NCBI GenBank assembly: GCA_964036195.1
Contig: OZ038450.1
Span: 31,911,194-31,975,193, forward strand
Direction: 5' to 3'
Origin: Sphaerolaimus hirsutus
Taxonomy: Eukaryota > Nematoda > Chromadorea > Monhysterida > Sphaerolaimidae
Length of the DNA stretch: 64,000 bases
A program made the translations under genes and the position numbers. Shown here piece by piece: positions 34,101-45,000 of the stretch. Each line of letters opens with the position of its first letter. Position 1 is the first letter of the stretch. A model generated the notes under the pieces. It was not told the origin of the DNA, searched no databases, and saw only the letters and a program-made list of their open reading frames with translations.

Positions 34101-35344
34101 ACATGCAACAAGAAGTATACAAAAAGAAAACCAAGTATTACGGGAAATCACACCTCTATTGCCAGAAACCCTACAGGTGACTGAACATAGATGGTTCGCC
34201 GGGAGACACGGCTGGTTACCAAATACACAGCAAATACGCTTTAGGCAAAACAATATAAGACAATGGATAAACTGTCCGTTATGCGAATCGCTGGGGTGGT
34301 CATTCTGGATGACAATGTCTCATTACCTGGGACAGTGTCAACATCCGACGGTGACACTCTGGCGCACAGAGTGGGCTAGGTCGATTAGTGAAGACTGTTG
34401 CAGCCGACGATGCGGCAAAGATAGTGCAGCATCCGAGGCGGAGACAGCATTAGTGACGCGACAAACTAGCCATAGCATTGCGAGACAGATTCCGTGCACG
34501 GTCTTTGATGCCGCAGTATGTCATAAAATGCGTATTGATGCGTCGCAACACCTGGGTAATCTGGCCAGAGTACTTGAAAATTGGGGGGAACGCAGCGACG
34601 GTTCATTGTTCGCGAGCGGGATCCCCAGTTAGCCAGTACGCTGACCTTGGATGCAAAGAAGATCCTTGTATACTTACAATGTACAAAACTGTATCAACTT
34701 GCAAAGTGTTTTACAATTCTAATTTTGGTATCAGTGTGCGACACAACAAGGCGCAATGATGATGTAGATTTCTGGTAATGATGTGAGGGATGGAAAGTGA
34801 AAAAGGTGATAAATGTGACTCTTGGAAAGATGAGTGGTAAAATGAAGTAGGAAACGGCGAGCAAATTGGAGAAATCTCATGTTTCAACTCAAACCTGGGA
34901 ACTAAAAACACATCAAACCTGTTTCAATAATGTCAATAATGACAAAAGAGTATGATTTTCTGTGACTAAGAGGACTTTTTAACGATGACTATGAGCATGA
35001 TTTTCACTTAACATCAAAATGTTTGATCTACACTTTATTCTTTTATGTTCTGTTTTGTGTTCAAATGTCGTTAACTGTTTTTAAACACGGACAAACCCGG
35101 GTCGTGGGGTGCTAGAGTGTTTTATTTTTCGGTGTTCCTGGCAATGTTGTCTGCCGCCCACTCTATAGTAAGGTAGTAAGTAGTCTAGGTGTTTTTTCTA
35201 TATTCTCCCACAACTTCTGTGTATACAAAGCGCACAAACTCACCTATTAGGACCGCAAATAGGAGTAATCGATGGGTATGAATGTTGTATTTTACTTGCA
35301 TTTGGCTTTTGAGGTCTGAGACAAGTAAACCTAATTGAATTGAA
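31130..35344 (+). mobile_element. Non-LTR retrotransposon (APE-type LINE), 5' truncated
   Basis: Inserted in a dispersed repeat. TCGGGTAC occurs on both sides (31122-31129, 35345-35352), and the joined flanks resemble the intact repeat word ACTCGAGTACAGAGTAAA at 27855. The 3' end carries AATTGAATTGAA, a short tandem tail common in LINEs. The element starts just upstream of the endonuclease domain, so any ORF1 is missing. The 3' UTR is about 34633-35344. Confidence 0.75.
31132..34632 (+). pseudogene. LINE polyprotein: AP endonuclease, reverse transcriptase, CCHC; one in-frame stop
   Basis: The open frame begins before the ATG at 31264. The endonuclease shows FFQNVRSA, AILGEANART, VIGDFNGALG, RIDHCIMD and MSDHSGLL. 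The reverse transcriptase shows NNYRTVGIQ, MQAGFRANRRTTDNHVI, FVDAVKAFDRVDR (catalytic Asp), GVRQGCCLSPTLYVLYMADL and FFVDDVVLMA (catalytic DD). A C-terminal zinc knuckle reads CPLC, then H-x4-C (HYLGQC). A single TGA (33286-33288) separates the QGCCLSP and FVDD blocks with no frameshift, so one point mutation silences the copy. The clade is not certain; it is not Penelope or LTR type. Confidence 0.85.
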
Positions 35345-35454
35345 TCGGGTACTGAGTAACTGTATGCTTACCGTGTGACTCCGAGTATAACCCCCCCCCC
35401 CCCGATCATAGTGCCCAGGGCACTATACATTGCAAAACGTTCCATGCATAGTGC

Positions 35455-35760
35455 CCGGCAGGCTGTCCGGGAGGGGCACATACAAACTGGGGTACACGGG
35501 GCACATACAAATTTGCATGTGCCCAAACTTGGAAACATACATTTCTTTTTCAGTTTGTATGTGCCCGAACTACCGGGCACATGCATGTTTGTATGTGCCC
35601 GCGGCCGGGCACATGCACGCGCGCGCGCGTGTGTATGTTTCCAAAACGCGGGCACATACATTTTTTTAGAACTCTGTATGTTCCCATTACTGGGCACATA
35701 CATGATTCCGAGGTGATTGTATGTTCCCCAGCGCGGGCACATACAAATTTTGTACAATTT
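35455..35760. repeat. Array of short GTATGTGCCC palindromes, left end
   Basis: Alternating GGGCACATACA and TGTATGTGCCC words (some TGTATGTTCCC) form successive mini-hairpins with 8-20 bp between. This is the subterminal zone of the 35459-42447 element and gives several spurious overlapping ORFs. Confidence 0.85.
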
Positions 35761-36484
35761 TTTTTGATAAGTATAGTCGCAGACATGATATTACACAGGT
35801 TTGGTCCACTTATGTTTCCCTTCGCTGAGCGTCAATGAAATTCAACATCTTACTGAACAGCGAAGTGCGATACATCTTAAATACGGTAGAAAAACGGTGC
35901 ACAGTGGGTCGTGAATATGTCAATATGTATAGTCGACGGACATATCATTCTACAAAATCGGAAAGTTATATTTTGTTCTTGTAGAGCGAACGAGAAAGGA
36001 ATTTAGTAAAAAAGAAAATATAAAGATAGTAAGAAGGAAAATAAAAATGTGCTGTTCTTTACTCGTTTACTCCAATTTTTGTGCCGATAGGTACTGCAAA
36101 TTTTTGAATATACGTTTACCTACGTTTAATCTAATTCATATTTAGAAAAGTTACATGCTATCGATTCATTTTGACGAAAACTTGTTACGTTCAAAATTTT
36201 GAATTCAGAAAACGTTCCCGCTTTGTATTTATTCAGATCCAGATGACGCTTGGATGGCATCATGCCAAAAAACTCAACTACACTTTGACGGGGGTTTGAA
36301 TTGCGCGGGCACAATTGAATAGTTTCATTCCGTATATGCGTCAGCAAGTATTCCTTCAAGTATTCAAGATCCAATGAGTATCGCCACACGGAGCACAGAT
36401 TCCCTTGTCGTTAATGGAACGGTAATGGATTTTCGGCGGCAGAAGTTATTGATAGGGGTGGCAGATAATTAAATCTGAATGGCA

Positions 36485-36690
36485 CAACCTGACGGCAAAC
36501 ACAAAGGTGCCGCGCCGCTCTTTGAATGTGCCGCAGCTACTGCAGCCAGTGCAATGGCACTGAGCACATGCATATCTGTAGCCACTGAATTATAAGAGTT
36601 CTAACATTTTTGTACTGGCTGCAGTAGCTGCGGCAACTTCAAAGAGCGGCGCGGCAACTCGGCCACACCTCTGTGTTCCCTGCCCGATTA
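36485..36690. repeat. Fold-back (GCCGCAGCTACTGCAGCCAG arms)
   Basis: The arms pair AGAGCGGCGCGGCA-type and TGCCGCGCCGCTCT words about 100 bp apart. Non-coding. Confidence 0.7.
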
Positions 36691-36699
36691 TCGCATCTT

Positions 36700-36885
36700 T
36701 CCAGGGAATTTTACACGAATTTAGACACTTTGCATGACATTTGACATTTTACAGGGCATTTCACATGAATTAAGACACTTTACATGACATTTTACATTTT
36801 ACATGAATTTAGAGACTTCCCATGACATTTGACATTTTACAGGGCATTTTACACGAATTTAGAGACTTGACAAGTTAGTAAGGAT
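36700..36885. repeat. TGACATTTTACAGGGCATTTTACA repeat
   Basis: Three tandem-like copies of ATTTTACAGGGCATTT and TTAGACACTTTGCATGACA. Same vocabulary as the GTAAAATG MITE family. Confidence 0.6.
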
Positions 36886-37189
36886 CACACAAATTTTCTG
36901 ATAAGTTTGTTCACTGATAAGTTCGTTCACTCCAGTGACTTTTTACTTTGCACGCGTGGTTCACATTGGAAGCGTGCCGACCATTTTGAAGGCGTGTAAT
37001 TTTCATAAAAAGTTGAACAAATTCATTGCTGTTATAACATTTTACATAAACGCATTTACGGCATTGGATTTTTATATCTTTTTACACAAATCACATGCTT
37101 TTTTATCATTGGCACAATTCCAACATGAGACATAAGTCAGCGCGAGTGCAGAGTATCAAGTTCGCCGAGTATACTTAGCTTCACGTGAC

Positions 37190-38560
37190 TTTCACATGAC
37201 GCATTTACCTCAATGTGGTAACTCTTTGTATAGAGTGCACTCAATCTTCGATTGATACAATTGCAGGGTGGTTCAAAATTTTGCGTTGTTCATTTAGGAC
37301 TAGGAGACAGGGGCTAGGACTTGCGTTGAATACACTTTGAGGTGCGCACACTTGTGGAATGTGGATGCATGGTGGTCAAAAATGAAACTTGTACAGTTGG
37401 CCCCAGTAGTTAATTACTCTGGGTGGATTAGCATAATTAATATTTCAGTTACACAAATGAAATGAAAGTAAACAAAGAACAATAATTACAGTTAAAATAG
37501 TAGTCTGAGTTGTGTTTCTAAACACATTTTTTAGGTATTCAACCAAAATAGGTAAATGTTTGTTTGCATCACATTTGAATTGAATTGGAATGCACCACCA
37601 TGTAAAATTGCATGTCATTTTTAATTTTTTATACAAGATCTGTTTTTGCTCTCACTATTACTGGGTGGTGCAAAATATTCAACATAGGTATAACGATAAT
37701 TTTCGTCCATTCTACTAGCTATTCTTACAGGGTGTCCCAACAATGGTTTGAGTTTGCATGGCTTTTCTGTCCTAAATTCAGGGAAGATTGTTTTGAAAAA
37801 ATGGTTGTGAACAGCATTGAAAAATGGGTGATTTTGAGAAAATACAATCGAATATAATCTTAGAAAGTCCCTCAAAAATATTTTATTTTATCTTTCTGAA
37901 AAGTGCAGAGAAAAAAACAAATGAATCACTCAAAAAAATGTGAAAATAGACTTGTTTTCGATTTTTTTGGTATATTAAAAAAATACAGAAATCAGCTGAC
38001 ATTTTATCAATGCTATTTGAAATTGGGAATGAACGCAACATCAATGTTATTTGAAAATACATTTCTGGGCCACACTGTACACAGTCGGCAAGTTCAGAGA
38101 GCTGCGCGGAGACTGTGTTTGCCGCCAGACTGTGATAATAATAAATAATTTGATAACTGCTGTTTTGATTGGTGTAATTAATAATTAGGATAAATACATA
38201 CACTTTGAAGTGAATATGCTGGGGAAAATTGACAAAATTGGATAATCACATACACTTGGAAGTGAATATGCTTGGGATAATTGCTAATTGGATAATCATT
38301 CACTTACTGATTGTATTTGATTGTAATTATTGACTGCACGGCACGCTGCAAGACAATTAAAATATGATTGAGATTGGTGACAGACTGCGGCTATTGTTTT
38401 CAAGTGTATTGACATTTTGTATATTACTTTTTGAAGTGAAATTATGGCATGTTTTCACATTTGGGGAAGATAAATGCAGAATATAAATGAAATGCATGTG
38501 TGAAAGTCCTTATCCGAATAAATTATGGTAGGATTCTGCACATACTTTGCGGTCCGCCTA
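37190..38560. other. Interior of the 7-kb element without a supported gene
   Basis: Includes GGGTGGTTCAAAATTT and GGGTGTCCCAACAATGG words typical of transposon ends, AT-rich DNA and weak ORFs. No coding region supported. A lone GGCGGACCGCAAAGTA end lies at about 38540-38560. Confidence 0.4.
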
Positions 38561-38739
38561 GTATTTGTGCACACAGATATAAAAAAAACGTTGTTTAAAA
38601 AAAAACATCGAGTTAAAAAACAACGTTTTTTTTCCAACCCTAGGCAGGAAAGCATTGTTAAGACACGATAATAAAAAAACAATACGCGTCTGCATCATTG
38701 CCCCGCCTACGCTGGAAGCAGGGGTCTTGTAGATTTGGA

Positions 38740-38845
38740 TAGATAGTAAATCAGATAAATAGTAAATAGGGTTCAGATAAATAGTAAATAGGGTTCAGAT
38801 AAATAGTAAATAGGGTTCAGATAGATAGTAAATAAAAAACTATAA
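38740..38845. repeat. Four-copy tandem repeat, unit about 22 bp
   Basis: Units read ATAAATAGTAAATAGGGTTC, nearly identical in four copies, followed by a decayed copy. Confidence 0.85.
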
Positions 38846-38879
38846 AATGGTATGAAAATTAGGGATTTTGATCAAAAAT

Positions 38880-39260
38880 TGCAACAAAATTTCTCAAAAA
38901 TTGCTCCAGATAGGTAGGTAGCTGAGCGATTTTGGGGGGGGGCAACCCCCCCCCCCCCAGCCCCCCCCCTAGGAGACCCCTGGGCTACTATACCCTAACC
39001 CCCCCCCCCAAATTGGCCAGCTATCTATCCATCTGATGCGATTTTTCAGAAACTATACCCCAACTATACCCCACCCCAACTTAGCCATTTTTCACCTACT
39101 TTTAGCGATTTTTCTCGCTTTCTTTTCTTCTACCCCTATATATTGAACCCCTAAACCCCCCCCAAAAAAATTTTCAGCTATCGATCCCTCAGAGAAGCGA
39201 TTTGCTATCCATCAACCCTGGGAGGATCAAAATCTAGAATACCCCTGATTGTTGGTGTAG
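38880..39260. repeat. C-rich repeat of the AGCTATCTATC family
   Basis: GGTAGGTAGCTGAGCGATTT, long C and G runs, and AGGAGACCCCTGGG. Family members are at 8760, 11345, 19215, 23030 and 39755. Confidence 0.6.
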
Positions 39261-39884
39261 TTGATGTCATTTTTTGTGACTGACCAAAAAAAGACATAGT
39301 GAGCCTTGAGTGTGCCTACTCCGCAGTCACCAACCAAGTCACGCTAAACCAGAAGAGGTCATCAGAAATGACTGGCTGATGAATTACGCGTAGTTTCTGA
39401 TGGCACAACTAGACCCACTATGGACTGGAATGAAAATCTAAACAGGGACACCAACTACACCAGAAGAAAATGACGCCTCACAATTACACACACATACTTT
39501 TAAATTGGAAAAAAATCATTCCCCATTGGTGATTTTCACCCTAAAAAATCCCCCCAAAAAAACTTTGCTGTAATTCCAAACTTTTTTGGCATCGATACCC
39601 ATACCGGAACCCAGAATTTTGAAATTCCCAACCCTAGCAAAAGCAATGACACTGAGCTTTTATGGCCCTACACAGCTAGTTGACAAGGACACTAAACTGG
39701 TCTACTGGTTCCCACAAAATAGTAAATAAGCTAAAGTTGACATGCGATCACTCAGATCAGGGGTCTCCTAGGGGGGGGGGCTGGGTCTACAGGTGGAATA
39801 CAGTAGATTTCATTGTGAAGCGTGCGGTCTAGGGAAAGCTTAATGCGCCTTGTGTGCGCGGCGCGGGCACCTATATGTATAGAT

Positions 39885-41240
39885 ATGTGTACACCACTGA
39901 TCACTAACGAGCCTGTGCCTCTCCGAATGTAAACCCGCCCCGAATGTATACCCGCCCCGAATGGAAGCATACCCGCTCCAAAGGTAAGCCCGGCCCGAAG
40001 GTAGCATCAGTTACCTTCGGGCCGGGCTTACCTTCGGAGCGGGTATGCTTCCATTCGGTGCGGGTATACATTCGGGGCGGGTTTACATTCGGAATGAGCC
40101 TTGGTCATCACTAACATCCAACCATGAGCGATTTTTTTTTAAAAGTTCGCCACCCCCAATCTAGGACTTATCGGTTGGGTGTGTTCCATGAAAAATAAAG
40201 TTTAAACATTTGTCTAAAAAAGTATATCGGCACCCCCCGCTGAAACCCCACGTGGGCCGTGTAAACGGCCCACACTTTTTTTATACAATTTTTCGCCGAT
40301 CACTCAAGTCCAATCGCGAGTTATAATTCACTGAAATCATGTCTTTCATAGCCGTTTTTTGGCCTGAAAAACAGAACAGGCTCATGGCGAAGTGCCAAAA
40401 GCCATTTCAATGGCATTTTTACCTTTCAAAATAAGATAATGATATTTTAATTTTGTATTGCTTTGTACCGCGGAATGCATGCTGTCGTCATTCTTATCGC
40501 AGAACTTTCTTGTGCTGCGAAACGTGATTGGAAAAAAACTTCCACATGAAAGAGGAAGCCAAAGGCATTGTTTTAAAACTTACTGCGCGGAAATACACCC
40601 TCCCAAATTTTTGAGAATATGCGAGGCGAAATTTAAAACACCTTGCTACATTTTCATCTCTACTAATTTTCTTCCCGGATTGAAATTTAGTGTCTTCTTA
40701 AAACTTCGCCTCGCATATTCTCAAAAATTTGGGAGGGTGTATTTCCGCGCGGTAAGTTTTTAAAGAATGCCTTCGTCTTCCTCTCTCATGTGGAAGTTTT
40801 TTTCCAATCAAGTTTCGCAGCGCTAGAAAGTTCTGCGATAAGAATGACGACCGCGTGCATTCCGCGGTACAACGCAATACAAAATAAAAATATCATTATC
40901 TTATTTTGATAGGTAAAAATGCCGTTGAAATGGCTTTTGGTACTTCGCCATGAGCCTGTTCTGTTTTTCAGGCCAAAAAACGGCCTCGAAAGACAGGATT
41001 TTAGTGAATTGTAACTCATGATTGGAGTTGTGTGATCAGCAAAAAATTGTATGAAAAAAGTGTGGGCCGTTTACACGGCCCACGGGGGGTTTCAAGCGGG
41101 GGGTGCCCATATACTTTTTTAGGCAAATGTTTAAACTTCATTTTTCATGGAACACATCCAACCGATACGTCCTAGATCGGGGGTGGCTAACTTTTTAAAA
41201 AAAAATCGCTCGTTGTTGGATGTTAGTGATCAGTGGTGTA
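39885..41240. repeat. Giant hairpin of about 1.1 kb, with a nested element
   Basis: The left arm (39885-39908 plus 40116-40640) pairs with the right arm (40690-41240): outer word GTACACCACTGATCACTAAC, inner word CTCCCAAATTTTTGAGAATA. The loop is about 50 bp. The 198-bp element at 39909-40106 splits the left arm only, so it arrived after the palindrome formed. Confidence 0.85.
39909..40106. mobile_element. Small hairpin element with 9-bp duplication
   Basis: Almost wholly self-complementary around 40005 (CTTCGGGCCGGGCTTACC words). Flanked by ATCACTAAC on both sides (39900-39908, 40107-40115). Non-coding. Confidence 0.8.
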
Positions 41241-42119
41241 CATTAAAAAACATGATCGATCGCCAAACAACCCCCGCCAAACGACCCCACAACTCAAACA
41301 TAACCCCATCCCCCAGACAGACCTGCCGCGGCGGCATAAACGCGCAGTGGGTGGCGACGGCAAGCGGCCCACGGCGCCGCATTCAAACTGCAACACGAGT
41401 CGGACTGCCGCGCGGCGCTGGTCGAAACGGGCGGTGGAAATGAACCCGCGCAAGAAATGCCCACGTCCCAGCTACTGCACTGTGAGCGCGGCTGAATATA
41501 GAAATCTGTGTGGAGGGATGGGCATTTTCAATTTTGTAATTTTTAAACGCTTTGGAGATAAGTTGGAAATGAGTAGAGGGAAATGCCGCGCGACAGTGTG
41601 ATTGCGGAAATAAAATGGCCTAGAAATAAAAAAAGAGAATGGGCGGGTAAAAAAAATGAGAATGCGCGGGTAAGTATTGAGGAATACGGAATGAAACTAT
41701 TCAATTGTGCCCGCACAATTCAAACCCCCGTCAAAGTGTAGTTGAGTTTTTTGGCATGATGCCATCCAAGCATTGCCTGGATCTGAATAAATACAAAGCC
41801 GAACGTTTTCTGAATTCAAAATTTTGAACGTAACAAGTTTTCGTCAAAATGAATCGATAGCGTGTAACTTTTCTAAATATGAATTAGATTAAACGTAGGT
41901 AAACGTATAATCAAAAATTTGCAGCACCTATCGGCACAAAAATTGGAGTAAACGTGTGCGTAAAGAACAGCACATTTTTATTTTCCTTCTTACTATCTTT
42001 ATATTTTCTTTTTTACTAAATTCGTTTCTCGTTCGCTCTACAAGAACAAAATATAACTTTCCAATTTTGTAGAATGATTTGTCTGTCGACTATACCACCG
42101 CCACAAACACTAAATTTAT

Positions 42120-42440
42120 TTTATGTATGTGCCCAAAAGTGGAAACATGCATCATTATTTTTCCATGTATGTTTCCAAAGGCGGGCACATACAATTTTTT
42201 AAAAGCATGTATGTTTCCAAAGCTGGGCACATACATGTTTTTCTGAAATGTATGTGCCCCAAATCATGGGGAACATACACGCGTGTATGTTTCCAAGCGG
42301 GGGCACATGCATAGTTTTCAAAAGTTGTATGTGCCCCAAGCGGGGCACATACATTCTTTTTATTGCGTGCATGTGCCCAAATATGGGGAACATACATAGC
42401 GGGCACATGCAGGGGCACATACGTATGTGCCCCTCCCGGA
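42120..42440. repeat. Array of short GTATGTGCCC palindromes, right end
   Basis: Mirror of the array at 35455-35760: TGTATGTTTCCAAAGCGGGC and GGGCACATACA words alternate. It ends in the outer inverted terminus. Confidence 0.85.
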
Positions 42441-42562
42441 CAGCCTGTTCAACACCCATGATTTTTCCACATTTTAGTACCCCATTTTACATTTTAGTAC
42501 CCATTTCACACTTGATCAACTGTCATGAAATAAAACTGTGAAGTGATCATCAATTTAATTAG

Positions 42563-43142
42563 ATTCATGTGGGATTTTTGTGTACTTATTACATAATTCC
42601 AAGATTTGAGGTGTGGACCAGAGATGATGCTAATATATACAACATAGATGATACATCAATTGTCACAGTTTTTGTAAGTTGTCATACAGGGTAACCCAAA
42701 ATTGATTTAATTTAAAATTCCCTTTTTTTTTCAGACACTATATGGTAGACATATTGCGCAATTCGCTATGATAATAATGCTTTCAAATCAACAATGTGAT
42801 GAGCAGAATATTATGAGGAGAATTCAAAATACATTAGAAACATTTTCATCAAATAGAGCTATTAGAGAATGGGTTTTCAACTCCTTTTGGTCCCCACCAA
42901 ATCACACTATAAGCATGATTAGAAGATTGATAGACATTTTTGTGAGACCGTCTTCCCCACTAATACATCAATATATTTTATCTAATTTTATTCAGGCAAA
43001 TGGGCATCGTTTCGGCTTAACTAGGCTTACAAATATTTTTCATGTCGCTATGTTTAATTTGGAGAGCGGCGAACACTTGTTTTTGAGTTTTTTGGTAGCC
43101 GTATGGATCCACCACATGATAAATACAATCGATATAATGTGA
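42563..43142 (+). CDS. Unrecognised two-exon gene fragment
   Basis: Exon 42563-42673 follows AATTAG and ends GTTTTT|GTAAGT. Exon 42735-43142 follows TTTTTTTTCAG and ends in TGA. The phase is 0 across the 61-bp intron. The second exon is about 135 codons, mainly helical, with words such as NIMRRIQNTLETFSSNRAI and HRFGLTRLTNIFHVAMF. No family recognised. No clear start codon is seen, so at least one more 5' exon, or a start in the 42.5-kb region, is needed. It could be a mobile-element gene. Confidence 0.5.
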
Positions 43143-43356
43143 AACTCAGGTATTTATAATTGATGAGTTTACAGTATTTTGAGTTTTCATTTGTTGTTGA
43201 AAAAAATGGATAATAAATTTCACATTGTGAATCATATTTAGAATAAAAAATACCAATTAACTTCTAGATAACTCAATACTAATGCCAATTTGTGCCACTA
43301 ACTACCCATTTTAAGCGGTACAAGTGCGTATTTACATTTTTAATCCATTTCAAAAT

Positions 43357-43590
43357 GGGGTACACACTCGTACCAATATTCCAAATGTTGTTGATATAAA
43401 TCAATTTCAATTAAATTTCTCTATGGAATTAGGTAAAATTTGATCGAAAAACTTCGGGAAAATCATTTGGTGATTGTTATGTAATTTTCCCGAAGTTTTT
43501 CGATCAAATTTTACCTAATTCCATAGAGAAATTTAATTGAAATTGATTTATATCAACAACATTTGGAATATTGGTACGATTGTGTACCCC
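43357..43590. repeat. Near-perfect 106-bp-arm hairpin
   Basis: The arms run from GGGGTACACACTCGTACC to its complement, with an 18-base loop around 43474. Only one or two mismatches are visible, so it is young or under selection. Confidence 0.9.
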
Positions 43591-44178
43591 AGTTTAAATA
43601 TCAAATATAGGATGTCCCGCCAGCTTATCAGTCGGATGTGTGATTTTTTCTGCTGTAATTTCAACCTCCTTTAGCATTTTCACTGCTAAATTACATAGCT
43701 TTTCAGCATTAAATATTGAATGAGTAATACCCATTTTATTTAGAGTTTCAAAATTTATCACATCGCATGATCAAGTTGATCACACTGTAACAGCATTGTT
43801 TCCATTTCCTAATCTACGCATGTAAATCTTATTTGCGATATTACTCCACCCAAGCGTTTTAATTTACATGTGATAAATAGGTATATTAATCAAATTCTAG
43901 GTCACAGGTTTTTTCATGCATGAAATACCACCCACTGCGCAGGAAATATCGAGATTTGGCGCTGGATTCGATAAATTTGATTCTATCTACACCTTTGAAA
44001 ATTATTGGAATTTTTGTTAGTTTGGGGAAACGTTTCGGGATAATTAGAGTGCGATTTGGCTTGATTTATGGTGAACTTGAAAAAAATGTGAGTAAAAAGT
44101 TTTTGAGATTATCTGGGCATGATTTAGGTCGATCTGTGATAGATTTAAGATGAAAATAAATTTACAAATTTTTACAGG
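43591..44178. other. No supported gene
   Basis: AT-rich sequence with a plus-strand ORF (43920-44153) that lacks splice signals or recognisable domains. Confidence 0.4.
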
Positions 44179-44254
44179 GTGATCGTTAGAGCAAGCACAT
44201 CGTCAGCGAGGGCACAAAGGCCGTCACCAAGTACACCAGCTCCAAGTGAAAAGG
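44179..44254 (+). CDS. Possible small Ser/Pro-rich exon
   Basis: After TTTTTACAG, an open frame reads RASTSSARAQRPSPSTPAPS and ends AAG|GTAGTT. It resembles the linker composition of the secreted gene downstream. It could be a 5' exon of that gene or the end of the 42.6-kb gene. Weak evidence. Confidence 0.3.
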
Positions 44255-44394
44255 TAGTTTGAGTTTAGTGTGTTATCGATAATCTTTACATCAATCGATC
44301 ACACCGATTGATCCCAAGACCCCTCGATTCAGCTGAGGAAAAGTCTGCATTGATTTGAGACTAAATTAACTAGGTGAATCCAAAAACCTATCTA

Positions 44395-44970
44395 TTCATC
44401 CGATTAAAATTTTGCATTGACTTGAGATTAAACAATTAGGGGTTTTGGGGGGGTCAAACGGTGTTGGAGTGATCGATTGATGCGGCTTTTTTGTGAAGTA
44501 GACTTGGAATTTTACATTACATTTCTAGTATATCAATTGATCACTCCAAAATCCCTCTTCATATCGATTGACCCCCCAAAACCCATCGATTTACATGGAG
44601 GAAAATTCCGTGTTGATTTGAGATTAATGAACTAGGTGAAGCAATGGGTTTTTGGGGGGTCAATCGATATGAAGAGGGGTTTTTGGGGGTCAATCGATAT
44701 GGAGAGGGGTTTTGGAGTAATAGATTGACACGACTATTTTATATTATGCTTCTACACCTGTATCAATAAGGCTTATGTCAATCGATTACCCAAAACCCCT
44801 CTTCATATCGACTGACCCCCCAAAACCCCTTGATTTACATGGAGGAAAATTCCATGTTGATTTGATATTAATGAGGTGAATCGATGGGTTTTGAGGGGTC
44901 GATCGATATGAAGAGGGGTTTTGAAGTAATCGATTGATATAGACCTTTTCGACACAGTTATTTTTACTAG
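44395..44970. repeat. Repeat of TCGATATGAAGAGGGGTTTT words
   Basis: At least six direct or inverted copies of GAAGAGGGGTTTTGG and TCGATTGACCCCCCAAAACC. Looks like a decayed fold-back family upstream of the secreted gene. Confidence 0.75.
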
Positions 44971-45000
44971 GTAGACTGAGATTTAGTATTTATTTTGCAG

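Larger units (their letters stand above)
35459..42447. mobile_element. 7-kb fold-back element with CAGGCTGTCCGGGAGGGG ends
   Basis: Ends are CAGGCTGTCCGGGAGGGG and the complement. Both ends carry the palindrome arrays, then a second inverted pair (35930-36400 with 41690-42090, words such as TTCAAACCCCCGTCAAAGTG). The ends resemble those of the hAT-like element at 5053 (CAGGCTTTCCGCGA / CAGGCTGTCCGCGA). I found no 8-bp duplication at the outer edges. The middle is filled with other repeats and no transposase. The 87-codon ORF at 36126-36389 lies in the inverted arm and recurs, broken, at 41700. Confidence 0.65.

Noticed and set aside
35368..35838. Six overlapping ORFs and a CRISPR-like look at 35.4-35.8 kb
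   Set aside because: They are products of alternating palindromes. Spacers are not unique equal-length units, and the host is eukaryotic with no cas genes.
36126..36389. 87-codon ORF in the left arm of the 7-kb element as a transposase
   Set aside because: Too short, no catalytic motif, and its mirror copy near 41700 is broken by changes; it is part of the inverted arm.
41147..41601. Arg/Pro-rich ORFs at 41.1-41.6 kb as a host exon
   Set aside because: Competing open frames on both strands, no splice logic, location inside the fold-back element.
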